A stretch of DNA of 47,348 nt from Streptosporangiaceae bacterium (GTDB taxonomy: Bacteria > Actinomycetota > Actinomycetes > Streptosporangiales > Streptosporangiaceae): the NCBI GenBank assembly GCA_030040155.1, contig JASHUG010000429.1, positions 1 through 47,348 of the forward strand, read 5' to 3'. Within the stretch, counting starts at the first letter, position 1. The number at the start of each line of letters is the position of its first letter. Both the position numbers and the translations under genes were made by a program. The notes under the pieces are model-generated. The model did not search any database. It was not told where the DNA came from and saw only the letters and a list, made by a program, of their open reading frames with translations. This document shows positions 16,997 through 28,324 of the stretch, one piece after another.

Positions 16997-18181
16997 TCAG
17001 GTCACCCGCACCCCCGCCTGCCAGACGCCGGCGACTAGCGGAACGCCCGGCCGGTAGGCCAGGTAGGCGTGCGACGGCGCGTCAAGCAGTACCAGGTCGG
17101 CTGTGGCACCGACGCCGAGGTGCCCGATGTCCGTCCGGCGCAGCGCATGCGCACCGCCGGCTGTGGCCGCCCACACGGCCTCTTGCGTGGTCATCCGCAT
17201 CTCCCTGACCGCGAGCGCGACACACAGCGGCATGCTAGAGGTGAAGCTCGAGCCAGGGTTGCAATCCGAGGCGATCGCCACTGTCACCCCGGCGGCCAGC
17301 AGCCGCCGCGCGTCGGGGTAGGGCGACCTGGTCGAGAATTCCACGCCAGGCAGCAGCGTCGCCACGGTGCCACCGGATGACGCCAGCGCATCCACGTCGG
17401 CATCGGAAAGGAATGTGCAGTGATCAGCGGACGCTGCTCCGGCTTCCACGGCGACTTGGACGCCGGGACCCGGACCGAGCTGGCCCGCGTGCACGCGGGC
17501 CGTCAGCCCCGAAGCCTCGCCGGCGGAAAGCACCGCTCGCGCCTCGTCCGCGCCGAACGCGCCGCGCTCGCAGAAGACGTCGACCCACCTGGCGCTCGGC
17601 GCGCACGCGGCGAGCATGTCGCCGCAGACCAGCTCGACATAGCCCGCGACGTCGTCGGCGAACTCGGGCGCCGGCACGTGTGCTCCCAGGTAGGTCACCT
17701 CCGGCGTGACCTCGGCCGCCAGCGCCACGCTGCGCGCCTCGTCGGCGACCGTGAGCCCGTACCCGGACTTGCACTCGAACGTCGTAGTGCCCTGCGCCAG
17801 CATCTCGGCGGCCAGCCGAGCCAGGTTCGCCCGCAGCTGGTCATCCGACGCGGCCCTGGTGGCGGCAACCGTGCTGCGGATCCCGCCGGCGGTATAGGGC
17901 TGGCCCGCCATCCGGGCCGCAAACTCGGCGCCGCGCTCTCCGGCGAACACCAGGTGCGCGTGCGAGTCGACAAAGCCTGGCAGCACGGCCCGGCCGGCCG
18001 CATCGATCGACTCGTCGGCCTCCGGGGCCAGCGACGCAGGCCCGGTCCAGGCCACCTGGCCGTCCGCCATGATCAGAGCCGCGTCCCTGATGGCTGCGTA
18101 CGGACCCGGCGACGCCACGCTCACCGCATCGCGCGGGACGTTAGTGACCAGTTCGCCGATGTTTGTGATCAGGACGCTCAC
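16997..18181 (-). CDS. hutI: Imidazolonepropionase
   Basis: 394 aa. Third step of histidine breakdown: 4-imidazolone-5-propanoate to N-formimidoyl-L-glutamate. Amidohydrolase-superfamily motifs: metal site [16 protein letters not shown], substrate-region [20 protein letters not shown], metal His in RVHAGQLG and SADHCTFLS, and catalytic Asp in ASDCNPGSS. Length is normal for HutI. GTG start at 18181 with AGGA 7 nt upstream. In this window it stands 2.5 kb from hutF-hutU, separated by a DUF5519 gene and an LCP gene on the other strand, so the hut genes are split into two transcripts. Confidence 0.93.
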   Translation of the reverse strand: MSVLITNIGELVTNVPRDAVSVASPGPYAAIRDAALIMADGQVAWTGPASLAPEADESIDAAGRAVLPGFVDSHAHLVFAGERGAEFAARMAGQPYTAGGIRSTVAATRAASDDQLRANLARLAAEMLAQGTTTFECKSGYGLTVADEARSVALAAEVTPEVTYLGAHVPAPEFADDVAGYVELVCGDMLAACAPSARWVDVFCERGAFGADEARAVLSAGEASGLTARVHAGQLGPGPGVQVAVEAGAASADHCTFLSDADVDALASSGGTVATLLPGVEFSTRSPYPDARRLLAAGVTVAIASDCNPGSSFTSSMPLCVALAVREMRMTTQEAVWAATAGGAHALRRTDIGHLGVGATADLVLLDAPSHAYLAYRPGVPLVAGVWQAGVRVT

Positions 18182-18307
18182 GACCGAATCCTGCCACAGC
18201 GCTGACGCGTAACCTCACCGGCGACGCAGCGCGCCCAAGGTCCGTGCTTGCCGTCAGATAGCTGCGCAGCGGCTGCCCACCGGCGGAAACCGGCAAGAAT
18301 AGGTGGC

Positions 18308-18682
18308 ATGAGCGACCGGATAATGCGGGAGTTGTGCCAGATCGATGGCGTGATCGAGGGCGAGTCAGCGTTCAAGGACGGCTCGGCGCTGTGGGTCAAT
18401 GGCAAGGAGATCGCGCACTTTGAGGGAGAGCGAGCCATTGACTTGCGGCTCACCAGGGCCGAGATCCGGGCGCGGCGCGCCGGGCTGCGCGCCGACCCTC
18501 GTGTGAGCCTGCGATCAGCCTCATCTGACTGGATCACGGTCGAGTTTGCCGACCTGCAGGATGAGGCCTTCGTCCGCGAGCTCGCGGAGATCGCTGCCGC
18601 CGCGCACCGGCCAGCCGACGGCGGCCCCGGCCGGCTTCCTCCGGCTGGGGCCGATTTGGCCCGGCGCAAGCACTTTCACTGA
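18308..18682 (+). CDS. Luciferase-domain (DUF5519-like) protein
   Basis: 124 aa. The core GKEIAHFEGERAIDLRLTRA followed by a string of Arg/Glu helix residues and ASSDWITVEFADLQDEAFV matches the small luciferase-domain/DUF5519 proteins, named after a repeat in fungal and animal proteins and not proven enzymes. ATG at 18308 has AGGTGG just upstream, and the family-like sequence starts here, so an earlier in-frame start was rejected. The last 25 residues are Pro/Gly-rich. Divergent from hutI across 126 bp. No function is claimed. Confidence 0.65.
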   Translation: MSDRIMRELCQIDGVIEGESAFKDGSALWVNGKEIAHFEGERAIDLRLTRAEIRARRAGLRADPRVSLRSASSDWITVEFADLQDEAFVRELAEIAAAAHRPADGGPGRLPPAGADLARRKHFH

Positions 18683-18946
18683 CTGGATCCGATTCACTGG
18701 CTCGATCCGGCATGCTGGTCTCGAAACGGTCTCGACGCTTCCGGCACCGGACCGCCCGTCAGCCCCGCCCGCTCAGGAGCTGGCTCGCTGGAGGACTCAG
18801 TCAGCGAAGGTATGGAGCCTGCAAAGTCGACCAGACCACCAGTAACCGATGGATAACATCTCTTAGGGCACGACGCCGATGACCGCGCCTGCGCGGCCTG
18901 GGCACGAATCCGGGCTGAGCTAGGACGGCGGCAGGACGGAGAGCAA

Positions 18947-20710
18947 ATGCGGGACGGCACAGGCCGCCGCCAGCAAGGGAACCCGGATAGCGACTGGTAC
19001 GGGCGCTCATCTCGCCAGCCGAGCAGTCGACGGGCACCGGGCGGAAGGCCAGCCCCGCGGCGCGCCCCGGCTGGTCCGGCCAGCGGCCGAGGCAACCGCC
19101 GCCCCGCGCAGATGCGCGGTGGTCCGCGACGGCAGTCCGTGCGCAGCGGCAGATGGCAGGTCTGGCGCCGGTTCCGGAGCAGGACCCCGCTCGCGCAGGC
19201 CGGTTATGCGATCGCCACCGTCGGAGCGGTCCTGACCGTCGTCATCGGAGTCGGCGGCTATGTCGTGTACGAGCGGCTCGTTGGCAACGTCCAGAGCGTG
19301 GATGTCGGCGACCTTTCCGGGCGGACGATCTACGGCGCCCAGAACATCCTCGTCCTCGGCTCGCAGGAACGGCAGGGCCAGACCGGCTATTTCGGCTACG
19401 AAGCTAACCCGTGGACCACGAACTCCGACAACCTGCTCGTGATTCACCTCAACGCGACCCACACTCGCGCGGTCGTGCTGTCGATCCCGCGCGACACCAT
19501 GGTGTACGAGCCGGCCTGCAAGGCGCGCATCCCGCAGATCGGCATCGGCATGCAGGGCCCGTACCAGAGCACGATTATCGACGGTGCGCTGAACATCGGC
19601 GGGCCCACGTGCGCGGTCGAGACCGTTACGGACCTGACGGGGATCAAGTTCGATCACTTCGTCGAGTTCGACTTCAACTCGTTCCGAGACATCGTGGACG
19701 CGATCGACGGGGTCAATGTCTGCGTCCCCAAGGGCGGCTACCACGACCCGAAGTCTCATGTCAATCTCGCTGCCGGCATCGATCACATCGATGGGAACGA
19801 GGCACTCGCCCTCGTCCGGACCAGGGACACGCTGCAGGACGGCACCGACACCGGTGGTGACCTGCCCCGCATCGAAGTGCAGCAGGCGTTCATGGAAGAC
19901 GTGATGCTGAAGGTCGCCCGCATGCACCTGTTTGACCCGAGCAACGCCCTCACGTTGTTGCACATCGCCAACATCGCGACGAGGGCCCTGACCGTGGACA
20001 AAGGACTGGCCACGACCAGTTCGCTCCTTAGCCTGGCCAAGTCCCTGGTCGGCCTGCATGCCAACGACGTGACGATGCTGACGATGCCGAACATATTTGA
20101 CCCCCAGAACAATGACCGGCTGCTGCCAGAGGAGCCGGAGGCTGATGCGATCTTCTGGATGGTCACCAGCGGCCTGACCTGGAGGGGCCACCTGCCGCTG
20201 ATCACGCCCGCGAGGATCAAGGTCCGGGTGCTCAACGGCACCGGCATCGGTGGCCTAGCCGGACGGACCGCGACGGCGCTGCGGAAGCTCGGTTTCGACG
20301 TCGTCGGGGTCGGCGATGCCGCCCCGACCGCCAACACCACGGTGAGCTACTACGGCGTTGCCTCGGCGGACGAGGCCTACACTCTGATGGCCTCCCTGAA
20401 GTCGTTCGCCCACGGTCAGCAGCCGCAGGCGCAGAACCTGCTCGCCGAGCCGGCGCCGCAGGGTGGTCATTACGGAACGATCACGCTGACGCTCGGCGAC
20501 GACTATGCCAACTTCCCGGTCGACTCGCCGTCGGTCTCGCACTCAGTCACTAAGGGTGCGCCTGCTAAGAAGGGCAAGGCGCGCTCGAAGACCACGTCGT
20601 CGGGTACGGATGCGGGTGCTTCAGTCGCGGCGGATTCGTCCACGGGCCCAGGCGCCGTGCAGTCCCGTAATGGTGGGCAGAACGTCTGCAGCGGCCTGCC
20701 GATCGGCTAG
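18947..20710 (+). CDS. LytR-CpsA-Psr (LCP) family cell-wall ligase
   Basis: 587 aa, second LCP protein in the window. Long Arg/Pro-rich cytoplasmic N-terminus (1-80), one membrane helix (about 85-108), LCP domain with NSDNLLVIHLN, VLSIPRDTMV (catalytic Arg/Asp), IIDGALNIGG, VEFDFNSFRDIVDAIDGVNV and ALALVRTRDTL, and a LytR_C domain (IKVRVLNGTGIGGLAGRTAT). The tail is Ser/Thr/Ala-rich and ends NVCSGLPIG. ATG with GGAGAG upstream. Like its paralogue it should attach wall glycopolymers to peptidoglycan. It is convergent with hutF, with only 4 nt between stops and no evident terminator. Confidence 0.92.
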   Translation: MRDGTGRRQQGNPDSDWYGRSSRQPSSRRAPGGRPAPRRAPAGPASGRGNRRPAQMRGGPRRQSVRSGRWQVWRRFRSRTPLAQAGYAIATVGAVLTVVIGVGGYVVYERLVGNVQSVDVGDLSGRTIYGAQNILVLGSQERQGQTGYFGYEANPWTTNSDNLLVIHLNATHTRAVVLSIPRDTMVYEPACKARIPQIGIGMQGPYQSTIIDGALNIGGPTCAVETVTDLTGIKFDHFVEFDFNSFRDIVDAIDGVNVCVPKGGYHDPKSHVNLAAGIDHIDGNEALALVRTRDTLQDGTDTGGDLPRIEVQQAFMEDVMLKVARMHLFDPSNALTLLHIANIATRALTVDKGLATTSSLLSLAKSLVGLHANDVTMLTMPNIFDPQNNDRLLPEEPEADAIFWMVTSGLTWRGHLPLITPARIKVRVLNGTGIGGLAGRTATALRKLGFDVVGVGDAAPTANTTVSYYGVASADEAYTLMASLKSFAHGQQPQAQNLLAEPAPQGGHYGTITLTLGDDYANFPVDSPSVSHSVTKGAPAKKGKARSKTTSSGTDAGASVAADSSTGPGAVQSRNGGQNVCSGLPIG

Positions 20711-20714
20711 CCGG

Positions 20715-22136
20715 TCAATCCAGTACCGCCGTAATCACGCTCTGCAGGGCCGCCGGCACGTCGGCCAGCAGCTGGTGCTGGCCGTCGCGGACTATCTCCC
20801 GGCCTCCGATGATCACGTCACGGATGTCGGCGGCGGTCGCGCCGAATATCACCGACTCCAGCACGGAGGCGGGCGCCAGTCCCGCTGTCCTTACCGAGTC
20901 CAGCCGCACCACGACCAGATCGGCCAGCGCTCCCGGCGTGAGCTGACCGGCGTCCGGCCAGCCCAGGCTCGCGTGCCCGGCCGAAGTCGCCGCCGTCGCT
21001 AGCTCGGCCGCGGTGAAATGCCCCCGCTCCCGGCTGGCGAGCCGCTCATCCAACTCGACCCGGCGGGCCTCTTCGAGCAAGTCGATCACCGCGTGACTAT
21101 CGCTGCCGAGAGTCAGCGCGGCGCCCGCGGCGGCTAGCCGGCTGGCCGGCCCGATCCCATCGGCCAGGTCAGCCTCGGTCGTCGGGCAGAAGCACGCGTG
21201 ACTACGGCTCTCGCCGAGCAGCCGGATGTCGGGACGGGTCAGGTGGGTAGCGTGCACCAGGCTGGTCCGCGGTCCGAGCGCCCCGGCCTCGTTAAGCACG
21301 GCGGCTGGGGTGGCGCCATAGGCAGCCAGGCAGGCCGTGTTCTCGGCCACCTGCTCAGACAGGTGAGCGTGCAGCGGGACGCCGTGGCGGTGCGACCAGC
21401 CGACGACCTCGCCCATCTGCGCGGGCGGGACCGCACGGACCGAGTGGATCGCGGCGCCCGCTTTAGCCCCCGGTCCCAGCGTGCCGGACTCGCCGACCGC
21501 CAGCTCCTCCACGCGCGCCGCCCAGCGCGCGCTGTCGCCGTCGCCGAACCGCAGCTGCGGGCCGGCCAGCGGCAGCTGAGCGCCGTCCTGGCCGAGTCCG
21601 CCCGCTAGATAGCAGGTGTCCAGCAAGGTGATCCGCAGACCGGCCTCGGCCGCCGCCCGCATCAGCGTGCGGCCCATCTCGTTCGGGTCGGCGTATGGCA
21701 CGCCGCCCTGACCATGGTGCAGGTAGTGGAACTCACCCACGCAGGTCACTCCGGCGAGGGCCATCTCGGCGTAGACCGCGCGAGCCAGCTCCAGGTAGCC
21801 ATCGGGGTCAATCCGCTGCGCTACCTCGTACATCCGCTCGCGCCACGTCCAGAACGTGCCGCGGGACGCCTGCGTTATCCCGCGCAGGGCCCGGTGGAAC
21901 GCGTGCGAGTGCGCATTCGCCAGCCCGGGCAGCGTCAGGCCGGGCAGCCGGACTGCTCCGGCCGGGATCTGTTCGGCGTCGGGCGTCACGCGGCTGAACC
22001 GGTCGCCGGTGGCCTCGAGCAGCACGTTCGCGCGCAGGCCAAACCCCGGCGACCAGGCCAGCTCGGCCAGCCAGGCCCGGTCGGGGGCTGCCTCGGCCGG
22101 CAGCCCGCTTTCGCTAGTTCGCCCAGGCGGGCTCAC
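20715..22136 (-). CDS. hutF: Formimidoylglutamate deiminase
   Basis: 473 aa. Converts N-formimidoyl-L-glutamate to N-formyl-L-glutamate plus ammonia, the five-step branch of histidine degradation. Amidohydrolase features: metal site LANAHSHAFHRALRG, GEFHYLHHGQGG, second-shell VPLHAHLSEQ, ATHLTRPDIRL and catalytic TLGSDSHAVIDLLEE. GTG start overlaps the stop of the upstream amidohydrolase gene (GTGA), so the two are coupled. In this pathway the product needs a deformylase, which points to the neighbouring M20 enzyme. Confidence 0.92.
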   Translation of the reverse strand: MSPPGRTSESGLPAEAAPDRAWLAELAWSPGFGLRANVLLEATGDRFSRVTPDAEQIPAGAVRLPGLTLPGLANAHSHAFHRALRGITQASRGTFWTWRERMYEVAQRIDPDGYLELARAVYAEMALAGVTCVGEFHYLHHGQGGVPYADPNEMGRTLMRAAAEAGLRITLLDTCYLAGGLGQDGAQLPLAGPQLRFGDGDSARWAARVEELAVGESGTLGPGAKAGAAIHSVRAVPPAQMGEVVGWSHRHGVPLHAHLSEQVAENTACLAAYGATPAAVLNEAGALGPRTSLVHATHLTRPDIRLLGESRSHACFCPTTEADLADGIGPASRLAAAGAALTLGSDSHAVIDLLEEARRVELDERLASRERGHFTAAELATAATSAGHASLGWPDAGQLTPGALADLVVVRLDSVRTAGLAPASVLESVIFGATAADIRDVIIGGREIVRDGQHQLLADVPAALQSVITAVLD

Positions 22137-23353
22137 CGGCCGGCCAGATCCGCGAGGACCGTCGTCAGCGCGGCCACGCCTGCCTCGCAGTCGGCCGGCT
22201 CGGCATGCTCGGCGGGAGAGTGCGACACGCCGGTCGGGTTCCGCACGAACAGCATCGCGGTCGGAATCCTGGCCGCGAGGACGCCCGCGTCGTGACCGGC
22301 GCCGGTCGGCAGCACCGGCGCCTGCTGGCCGGCCGCGGCCAGCACCCCCGCGATCCGGTCACGCAGGACCTGGTCAAAGCTCACCAGCGGCGTGAATGAC
22401 TCCTGGCGCAGCTCGAACCCGACTCCGTGCATGGCCGCGGCCTCCGCCGCGACCTCGCTTACGGCCGCAACGACCAGATCAAGCACGCTCGCCTCGGGCG
22501 CACGGGCGTCTAGCCAGGCGTGAACAGACGAGCTGATGGCGTTCGCCGCTCCAGGCTCGGCGATGACCTTGCCGAAGGTGGCCAGCGCACCGTGGTCTGT
22601 CGCCGCCTGCCTTGCCGCCAGCGCCGTGGCCGCGAACGGCAGCATCGGGTCGCGACGGTCTGGCAGCCTAGTAGTCCCGGCGTGGTCGGCCCGGCCCGTG
22701 AAGTCCAGCCGCCAGCGGCCGTGCGGCCATATTCCATCGCCGACGCCGATCGCGGCGCCCATACCATCGAGCGCGCTGCCCTGCTCGATGTGCAACTCCA
22801 CATACGCGCCGATCCCGGCCAGGAGCTTCTCGTCCGGACCGATGAGCGCCGGGTCCCGGCCGGCCGCCCGCATGGCCGAGGCCAGGGTGATGCCGTCCTG
22901 ATCGCTCAGGTCGCGGGCTGTATCGGGATCCACCAGGCCGGCCAGCAGCCTGCTGCCCAGGCAGGCCACCCCGAACCTGCCCCCCTCCTCCTCGGTGAAC
23001 GCCGCCACGCCGATCGGCCTAGCCGGGAGGAACCCCTCGTTCCGAAGCTGAGCGATGGAAGCAAACGCCGAGACGATACCGAGCGGCCCGTCAAATGCGC
23101 CGCCGTCGGGAACGGAGTCCAGGTGGCTCCCGGTGACGATGGCCGACGCCGATCCCGGCCCCGGAGTGCCCCACCAGGCCCAGAGGTTGCCATTGCCGTC
23201 GCAGTCCGTTCTTAGGCCCAGACTGGCAGCGGTCCTGGCGAACCAGCCGCGGCAGGCGGCGTCCGGCTCGGTCCAGGAAAAGCGCCAGTAGCCGCCGGTG
23301 TGCTCGTCCCGCCCGACCGGCAGCAGTTCGGCCCACAGCTCGGCGAAGCTCAT
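22133..23353 (-). CDS. M20-family amidohydrolase (allantoate/N-carbamoyl amino acid amidohydrolase type)
   Basis: 406 aa. Dinuclear-metal hydrolase of the allantoate amidohydrolase/beta-ureidopropionase/N-carbamoylase group. Metal-site motifs: GSHLDSVPDGGAFDGPLG, FTEEEGGRFG, YVELHIEQG and GAGHDAGVLA; dimerisation lid TGRADHAGTTRLPDRRDP. ATG 23353 has GGGGGAG 8 nt upstream. It sits between hutU and hutF with 23-nt and overlapping junctions and no HutG (N-formylglutamate deformylase) is present, so the likely real substrate is N-formyl-L-glutamate. Annotation as allantoate amidohydrolase by homology alone would mislead. Substrate is inference from context; the same arrangement is, as I recall, found in Streptomyces. 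Confidence 0.85.
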   Translation of the reverse strand: MSFAELWAELLPVGRDEHTGGYWRFSWTEPDAACRGWFARTAASLGLRTDCDGNGNLWAWWGTPGPGSASAIVTGSHLDSVPDGGAFDGPLGIVSAFASIAQLRNEGFLPARPIGVAAFTEEEGGRFGVACLGSRLLAGLVDPDTARDLSDQDGITLASAMRAAGRDPALIGPDEKLLAGIGAYVELHIEQGSALDGMGAAIGVGDGIWPHGRWRLDFTGRADHAGTTRLPDRRDPMLPFAATALAARQAATDHGALATFGKVIAEPGAANAISSSVHAWLDARAPEASVLDLVVAAVSEVAAEAAAMHGVGFELRQESFTPLVSFDQVLRDRIAGVLAAAGQQAPVLPTGAGHDAGVLAARIPTAMLFVRNPTGVSHSPAEHAEPADCEAGVAALTTVLADLAGR

Positions 23354-23376
23354 CGTGCCGCTCCCCCGCCCGCCCG

Positions 23377-25053
<1,677 letters not shown>

Positions 25054-25117
25054 GTCCAGCTCCCTCGATCGACAGGGCATCATCATCCATCGTGCCCGCC
25101 CCCGGTCACGACCCGGG

Positions 25118-26293
25118 TCAGGCGCCGCTGACTGCCTCCAGGATCGCGACCAGGTCCGCCGCAGAAGGCTGCCGGGGTGCATTCGCCAGCACCTCGTCAT
25201 CGAGCGCATCCACCGCGATCTGCCCGAAATCCGAAGCGGAGATCCCGAAGTCGGCCAGTTGCATGTCCATTCCCACCGACGATGCCAGCTCGGCGATGGC
25301 GAGCACGGCGGCGCGCGCGTTTCTTCCAGCGGACGCCGTCGTGTCGCCAGCGCCGAGCGCGAACGACACCTCGGCGAGCCTGGATTCAGCGACTGGCAGG
25401 CTGAACCGGAGCACCTCGGGCAGCACCATCGTCAGCGCAACGCCGTGGGCAACGTCGAACCGGCCCCCGATGGCGTGCCCGATTGCGTGGCAGGCGCCGA
25501 GTCCGGTCGGCGCCATCGCGACGCCCGCCATGTGCGCTGCCAGCAGCATCTGCCCCCTGGCCTCGCGGTCCGCCCCGTCCGCCACCGCCCTGGGCAGGAA
25601 TTCTCCGATCATCCCGATGACCTGCAGCGCGATCCCGGCTGACCAGGGACTGGCCCGGACCGAGAGGTAGGACTCCAGCGCATGCGTCAGGGCGTCCATG
25701 CCAGTCGCCGCGGTTGCGCCCGGCGGCAGTCCGACCGTGAGCTCCGGGTCGAGAACCGCGGCGGCCGGCATCGTCGAGGAGTGCCCGACGTAGAACTTGC
25801 GGTGCTGGTCCTCGTCCGTAACTACCCCGAACGCGTTGGTCTCAGCTCCGGTGCCTGCCGTCGTCGGCACGGCCAGCAAGGGCAGGGCCGGGCTGGCGAA
25901 CTCCGACCGGTAGTCAAGCTGCCGGCCGCGCTGCGGGTTTACCGCCGCGAGCGCGATGCCCTTCGCGGCGTCGATCGGAGAGCCGCCGCCGACCGCGACC
26001 ACGACGAGCCGGTCAGTTCGCAGCCCGGCCGCCGCGAGCGCCCCGGCGGCGATATCCGCCGTGGTGGGATTCGCGTGCACGCTGCTGAATACGGTGGCCG
26101 GCTGGGCCGCCGCTGACAGCACATCGAGCACCCGGGTGATCACCGGCGTGGCCGCCAGCGCCGCATCGGTCACGAGAAGCACGGCCGCCGCCCCCGTCGC
26201 CGTCACCAGCGCGGGCAGCCGGGTGACTGAGCCGGCGCCAAAGTGCGCGGTGGGCGTGGAGCCGATGGTGAGCTCGGACGGAACAGGCAGCAC
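25118..26293 (-). CDS. Iron-containing alcohol dehydrogenase
   Basis: 391 aa. Group III (Fe-ADH) fold: nucleotide motif [35 protein letters not shown], and metal ligands in [17 protein letters not shown] and [19 protein letters not shown] (Asp and three His). Oxidises or reduces an alcohol/aldehyde with NAD(P). GTG 26293 is preferred because GGGAG is 6 nt upstream; GTG 26299 overlaps the previous stop in GTGA and is equally possible. Last gene of the fae-like operon, 64 nt before hutU. Maleylacetate-reductase, lactaldehyde and methanol-dehydrogenase relatives share these motifs, so the substrate cannot be named. Confidence 0.88.
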   Translation of the reverse strand: MLPVPSELTIGSTPTAHFGAGSVTRLPALVTATGAAAVLLVTDAALAATPVITRVLDVLSAAAQPATVFSSVHANPTTADIAAGALAAAGLRTDRLVVVAVGGGSPIDAAKGIALAAVNPQRGRQLDYRSEFASPALPLLAVPTTAGTGAETNAFGVVTDEDQHRKFYVGHSSTMPAAAVLDPELTVGLPPGATAATGMDALTHALESYLSVRASPWSAGIALQVIGMIGEFLPRAVADGADREARGQMLLAAHMAGVAMAPTGLGACHAIGHAIGGRFDVAHGVALTMVLPEVLRFSLPVAESRLAEVSFALGAGDTTASAGRNARAAVLAIAELASSVGMDMQLADFGISASDFGQIAVDALDDEVLANAPRQPSAADLVAILEAVSGA

Positions 26294-26295
26294 GG

Positions 26296-27198
26296 TCACT
26301 CCCTCGGCAGGCGCAGTTGCGTGGCCGTCAGGTCTTCCAGCAGCCTGATCGGCAGCATCTCCCCGCCATCGTCGCCGTACTGAGCCCTGGCCCGGCGGTA
26401 GATCTGCTCGACCAGGGCGCTGATCTCGGCCGGCACGCCGGTCTGCCGCGCCAGGTCGACCGCCAGGCCCAGGTCCTTGCAGGCCAGCGACAGCGCGAAG
26501 GAGTCGTCATAGTCGCCGCGCTCTAGCACAGACAGCACGTCCCGCTCGAGGAAGTTGCTCGCTGCCGGGCTGGCCAGCAGGCACCGGCGGAGGGTGGCCA
26601 AGTCGACACCGGCCCGCACGCCGACGGTCAGCACCTCGGCCGTCGCCGCGAGCTGACCGAACCAGAGCAGGTTGATCATCAGCTTGACCGTGTAACCCGC
26701 CCCGTTACCCCCGACGTGCATGATGCGATCGGGATCGCCCATCGCCTCCAGTACTGGGCGTACTCGCAGATAGTCGGCGGCGCGGCCGCCGACGAAGATC
26801 TGCAGGGATCCGGCCCTGGCGCCGGCCGCCATCCCGCTGACCGGGGCATCCAGCACGCCGACCTGCCGCGGCCCGGCCAGCGCCCTGACCTGATCGGCGA
26901 CCGCCGGCACGCTAGTCGACATGTCCGCCCAGATCGCCCCCGGCTCCAGGGCGTCCAGCAGACCGTCCTGGCCGAGGAGCACGTCGGCGACGTGCTGTGG
27001 CGTCGGAAGCATCGTGATGACGACATCCCGGCCTGCGCCGGCCGCGCGCGGGGACCCGGCCCAGCTCGCGCCGGCCGCGATGAGCCCGGTTGCGGCCTCG
27101 GGTCGCTGGTCGTGCACGACCAGGTCGTGACCGGCAGCCAGGATACGCGCGCTCATCGGCGCGCCCATGTGACCGAGCCCGATGAAACCTACTCGCAC
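26296..27198 (-). CDS. NAD(P)-dependent beta-hydroxyacid dehydrogenase (3-hydroxyisobutyrate dehydrogenase-like)
   Basis: 300 aa from GTG 27198. Rossmann motif VGFIGLGHMGAPMSARIL at the N-terminus, family signature VSGMAAGARAGSLQIFVGG (substrate binding) and catalytic Lys in GAGYTVKLMINLLW. The family includes 3-hydroxyisobutyrate, tartronate-semialdehyde and imine reductases. Lies 16 nt after the enolase-superfamily gene and abuts the Fe-ADH gene, so it belongs to the same transcript. With a sugar-acid-type dehydratase and an Fe-ADH it could complete breakdown of a hydroxy acid; substrate unknown. Confidence 0.88.
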   Translation of the reverse strand: MRVGFIGLGHMGAPMSARILAAGHDLVVHDQRPEAATGLIAAGASWAGSPRAAGAGRDVVITMLPTPQHVADVLLGQDGLLDALEPGAIWADMSTSVPAVADQVRALAGPRQVGVLDAPVSGMAAGARAGSLQIFVGGRAADYLRVRPVLEAMGDPDRIMHVGGNGAGYTVKLMINLLWFGQLAATAEVLTVGVRAGVDLATLRRCLLASPAASNFLERDVLSVLERGDYDDSFALSLACKDLGLAVDLARQTGVPAEISALVEQIYRRARAQYGDDGGEMLPIRLLEDLTATQLRLPRE

Positions 27199-27214
27199 CG
27201 CTGGCCCGCCCGTG

Positions 27215-28324
27215 TCATCCGCAGGCCCATCGGGCCATGGCATCCGCATCGATCCGCGCGCCGAGACCCGGTCGCTCCGGCACCCGGACATCGCCGCTGG
27301 CATCAATCCGGATCGGCTCGGCCAGGAAGAAGTCGCGCCGCTCCGGCGTCCAGGCCGGCGGGTCGTAGGGGAACTCGAGGAACGGCCCGCCGCCGACCCC
27401 GGCCGCGACGTGCAGGTTGGCCAGCAGCCCAAGGCCGTTGGTCCAGGTGTGCGGGCTGAACCAGCGCCCCTGCAGCAGGGCGACCTCGGCGACCATGCGC
27501 GCGCGCAGCATTCCGACCGCGAGCACGACGTCCGGCTGCACCACATCCAGCGCGCCGGCGGTCAGCGCGGCTAGCAGCTCCGGCACGGTGCGGGCCATCT
27601 CGCCACCTGCCACCCGCACACCCGCCTGTTCCCTGACCATCCGCATTCCGGCCAGATCGGCGGCGGCCAGTGGTTCCTCCAGCCACAGCACGCCGAGGTC
27701 GGCCAGCTCGGCCGCGAGCCGGCGTACGGCCTGCGCGTCGAGCGCCTGGGCAATGTCCCCCGGCATCCGCCACCACTGATTCAGGTCGACCATGATCTCC
27801 ATGGCGTCGCCAGCCGCGGCCCTGGCCGCGCGGACACAGGCCACACCGGACCGCACGTCGTCGCGGCTGATCCGGATCTTTACCGCTCTGAAGCCCGCCT
27901 CGCCCGCGGCTAGCACCGCGTCGGCGCCCGCGGATGGGCTCTTAAGCTCGCAGAACGACGCGTAGGCTGGCAGGCGGTCGAGCGCGCCGCCGAACAGGGT
28001 CGCGACCGGCTGGCCGCAGGCCTGGCCGACGATGTCCCAGAGCGCCGCCTCAAGCGGCCAGTACCGGCCGGCGTGGAAGCTGATCGACTCCATCGTCCGA
28101 ACCTGACTGACGATCCGCAGCGGATCGGTGCCGATGAACAGATCCGCGAACGGATCGAAGCCATCCATTGTGTCCCCGGACCCGTGGCCCACGAGTCCTG
28201 CGTCGGTCTCGACCTGAACTAGAGTCGCGTCGAAGTGGCGCCGGGGGGCCGGATCCCAGGCCGCGCTGACCGGCGGGTCGAGCGGCAGCCGCATCCGGTT
28301 GAGCCGGATGGAGGTTATCTTCAT
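27215..28324 (-). CDS. Enolase-superfamily enzyme (mandelate racemase/muconate lactonizing group)
   Basis: 369 aa. Abstracts the alpha proton of a carboxylate in a TIM barrel with Mg2+. Seen: capping domain (1-120), catalytic VKIRI at the end of strand 2 (a K-x-R instead of the common K-x-K), metal ligands Asp in IMVDLNQWW, Glu in LWLEEPL and Glu in RVAGGEMAR, then QPDVVLAVG and FSPHTWTNGLGLLANLH with the catalytic His typical of acid-sugar dehydratases. ATG overlaps the stop of the fae-like gene (ATGA). Likely a dehydratase or epimerase of a sugar acid or amino-acid-like compound imported by the divergent ABC system; this is inference. Confidence 0.85.
   Translation of the reverse strand: MKITSIRLNRMRLPLDPPVSAAWDPAPRRHFDATLVQVETDAGLVGHGSGDTMDGFDPFADLFIGTDPLRIVSQVRTMESISFHAGRYWPLEAALWDIVGQACGQPVATLFGGALDRLPAYASFCELKSPSAGADAVLAAGEAGFRAVKIRISRDDVRSGVACVRAARAAAGDAMEIMVDLNQWWRMPGDIAQALDAQAVRRLAAELADLGVLWLEEPLAAADLAGMRMVREQAGVRVAGGEMARTVPELLAALTAGALDVVQPDVVLAVGMLRARMVAEVALLQGRWFSPHTWTNGLGLLANLHVAAGVGGGPFLEFPYDPPAWTPERRDFFLAEPIRIDASGDVRVPERPGLGARIDADAMARWACG

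Noticed and set aside
22133-23353. Allantoin/purine degradation gene
   Set aside because: No other purine-catabolic gene is nearby, whereas it is coupled to hutF and follows hutU.
25054-25209. Longer N-terminus for urocanate hydratase
   Set aside because: A ribosome site at ATG 25053 and family length agree; the extra codons overlap the end of the Fe-ADH gene.
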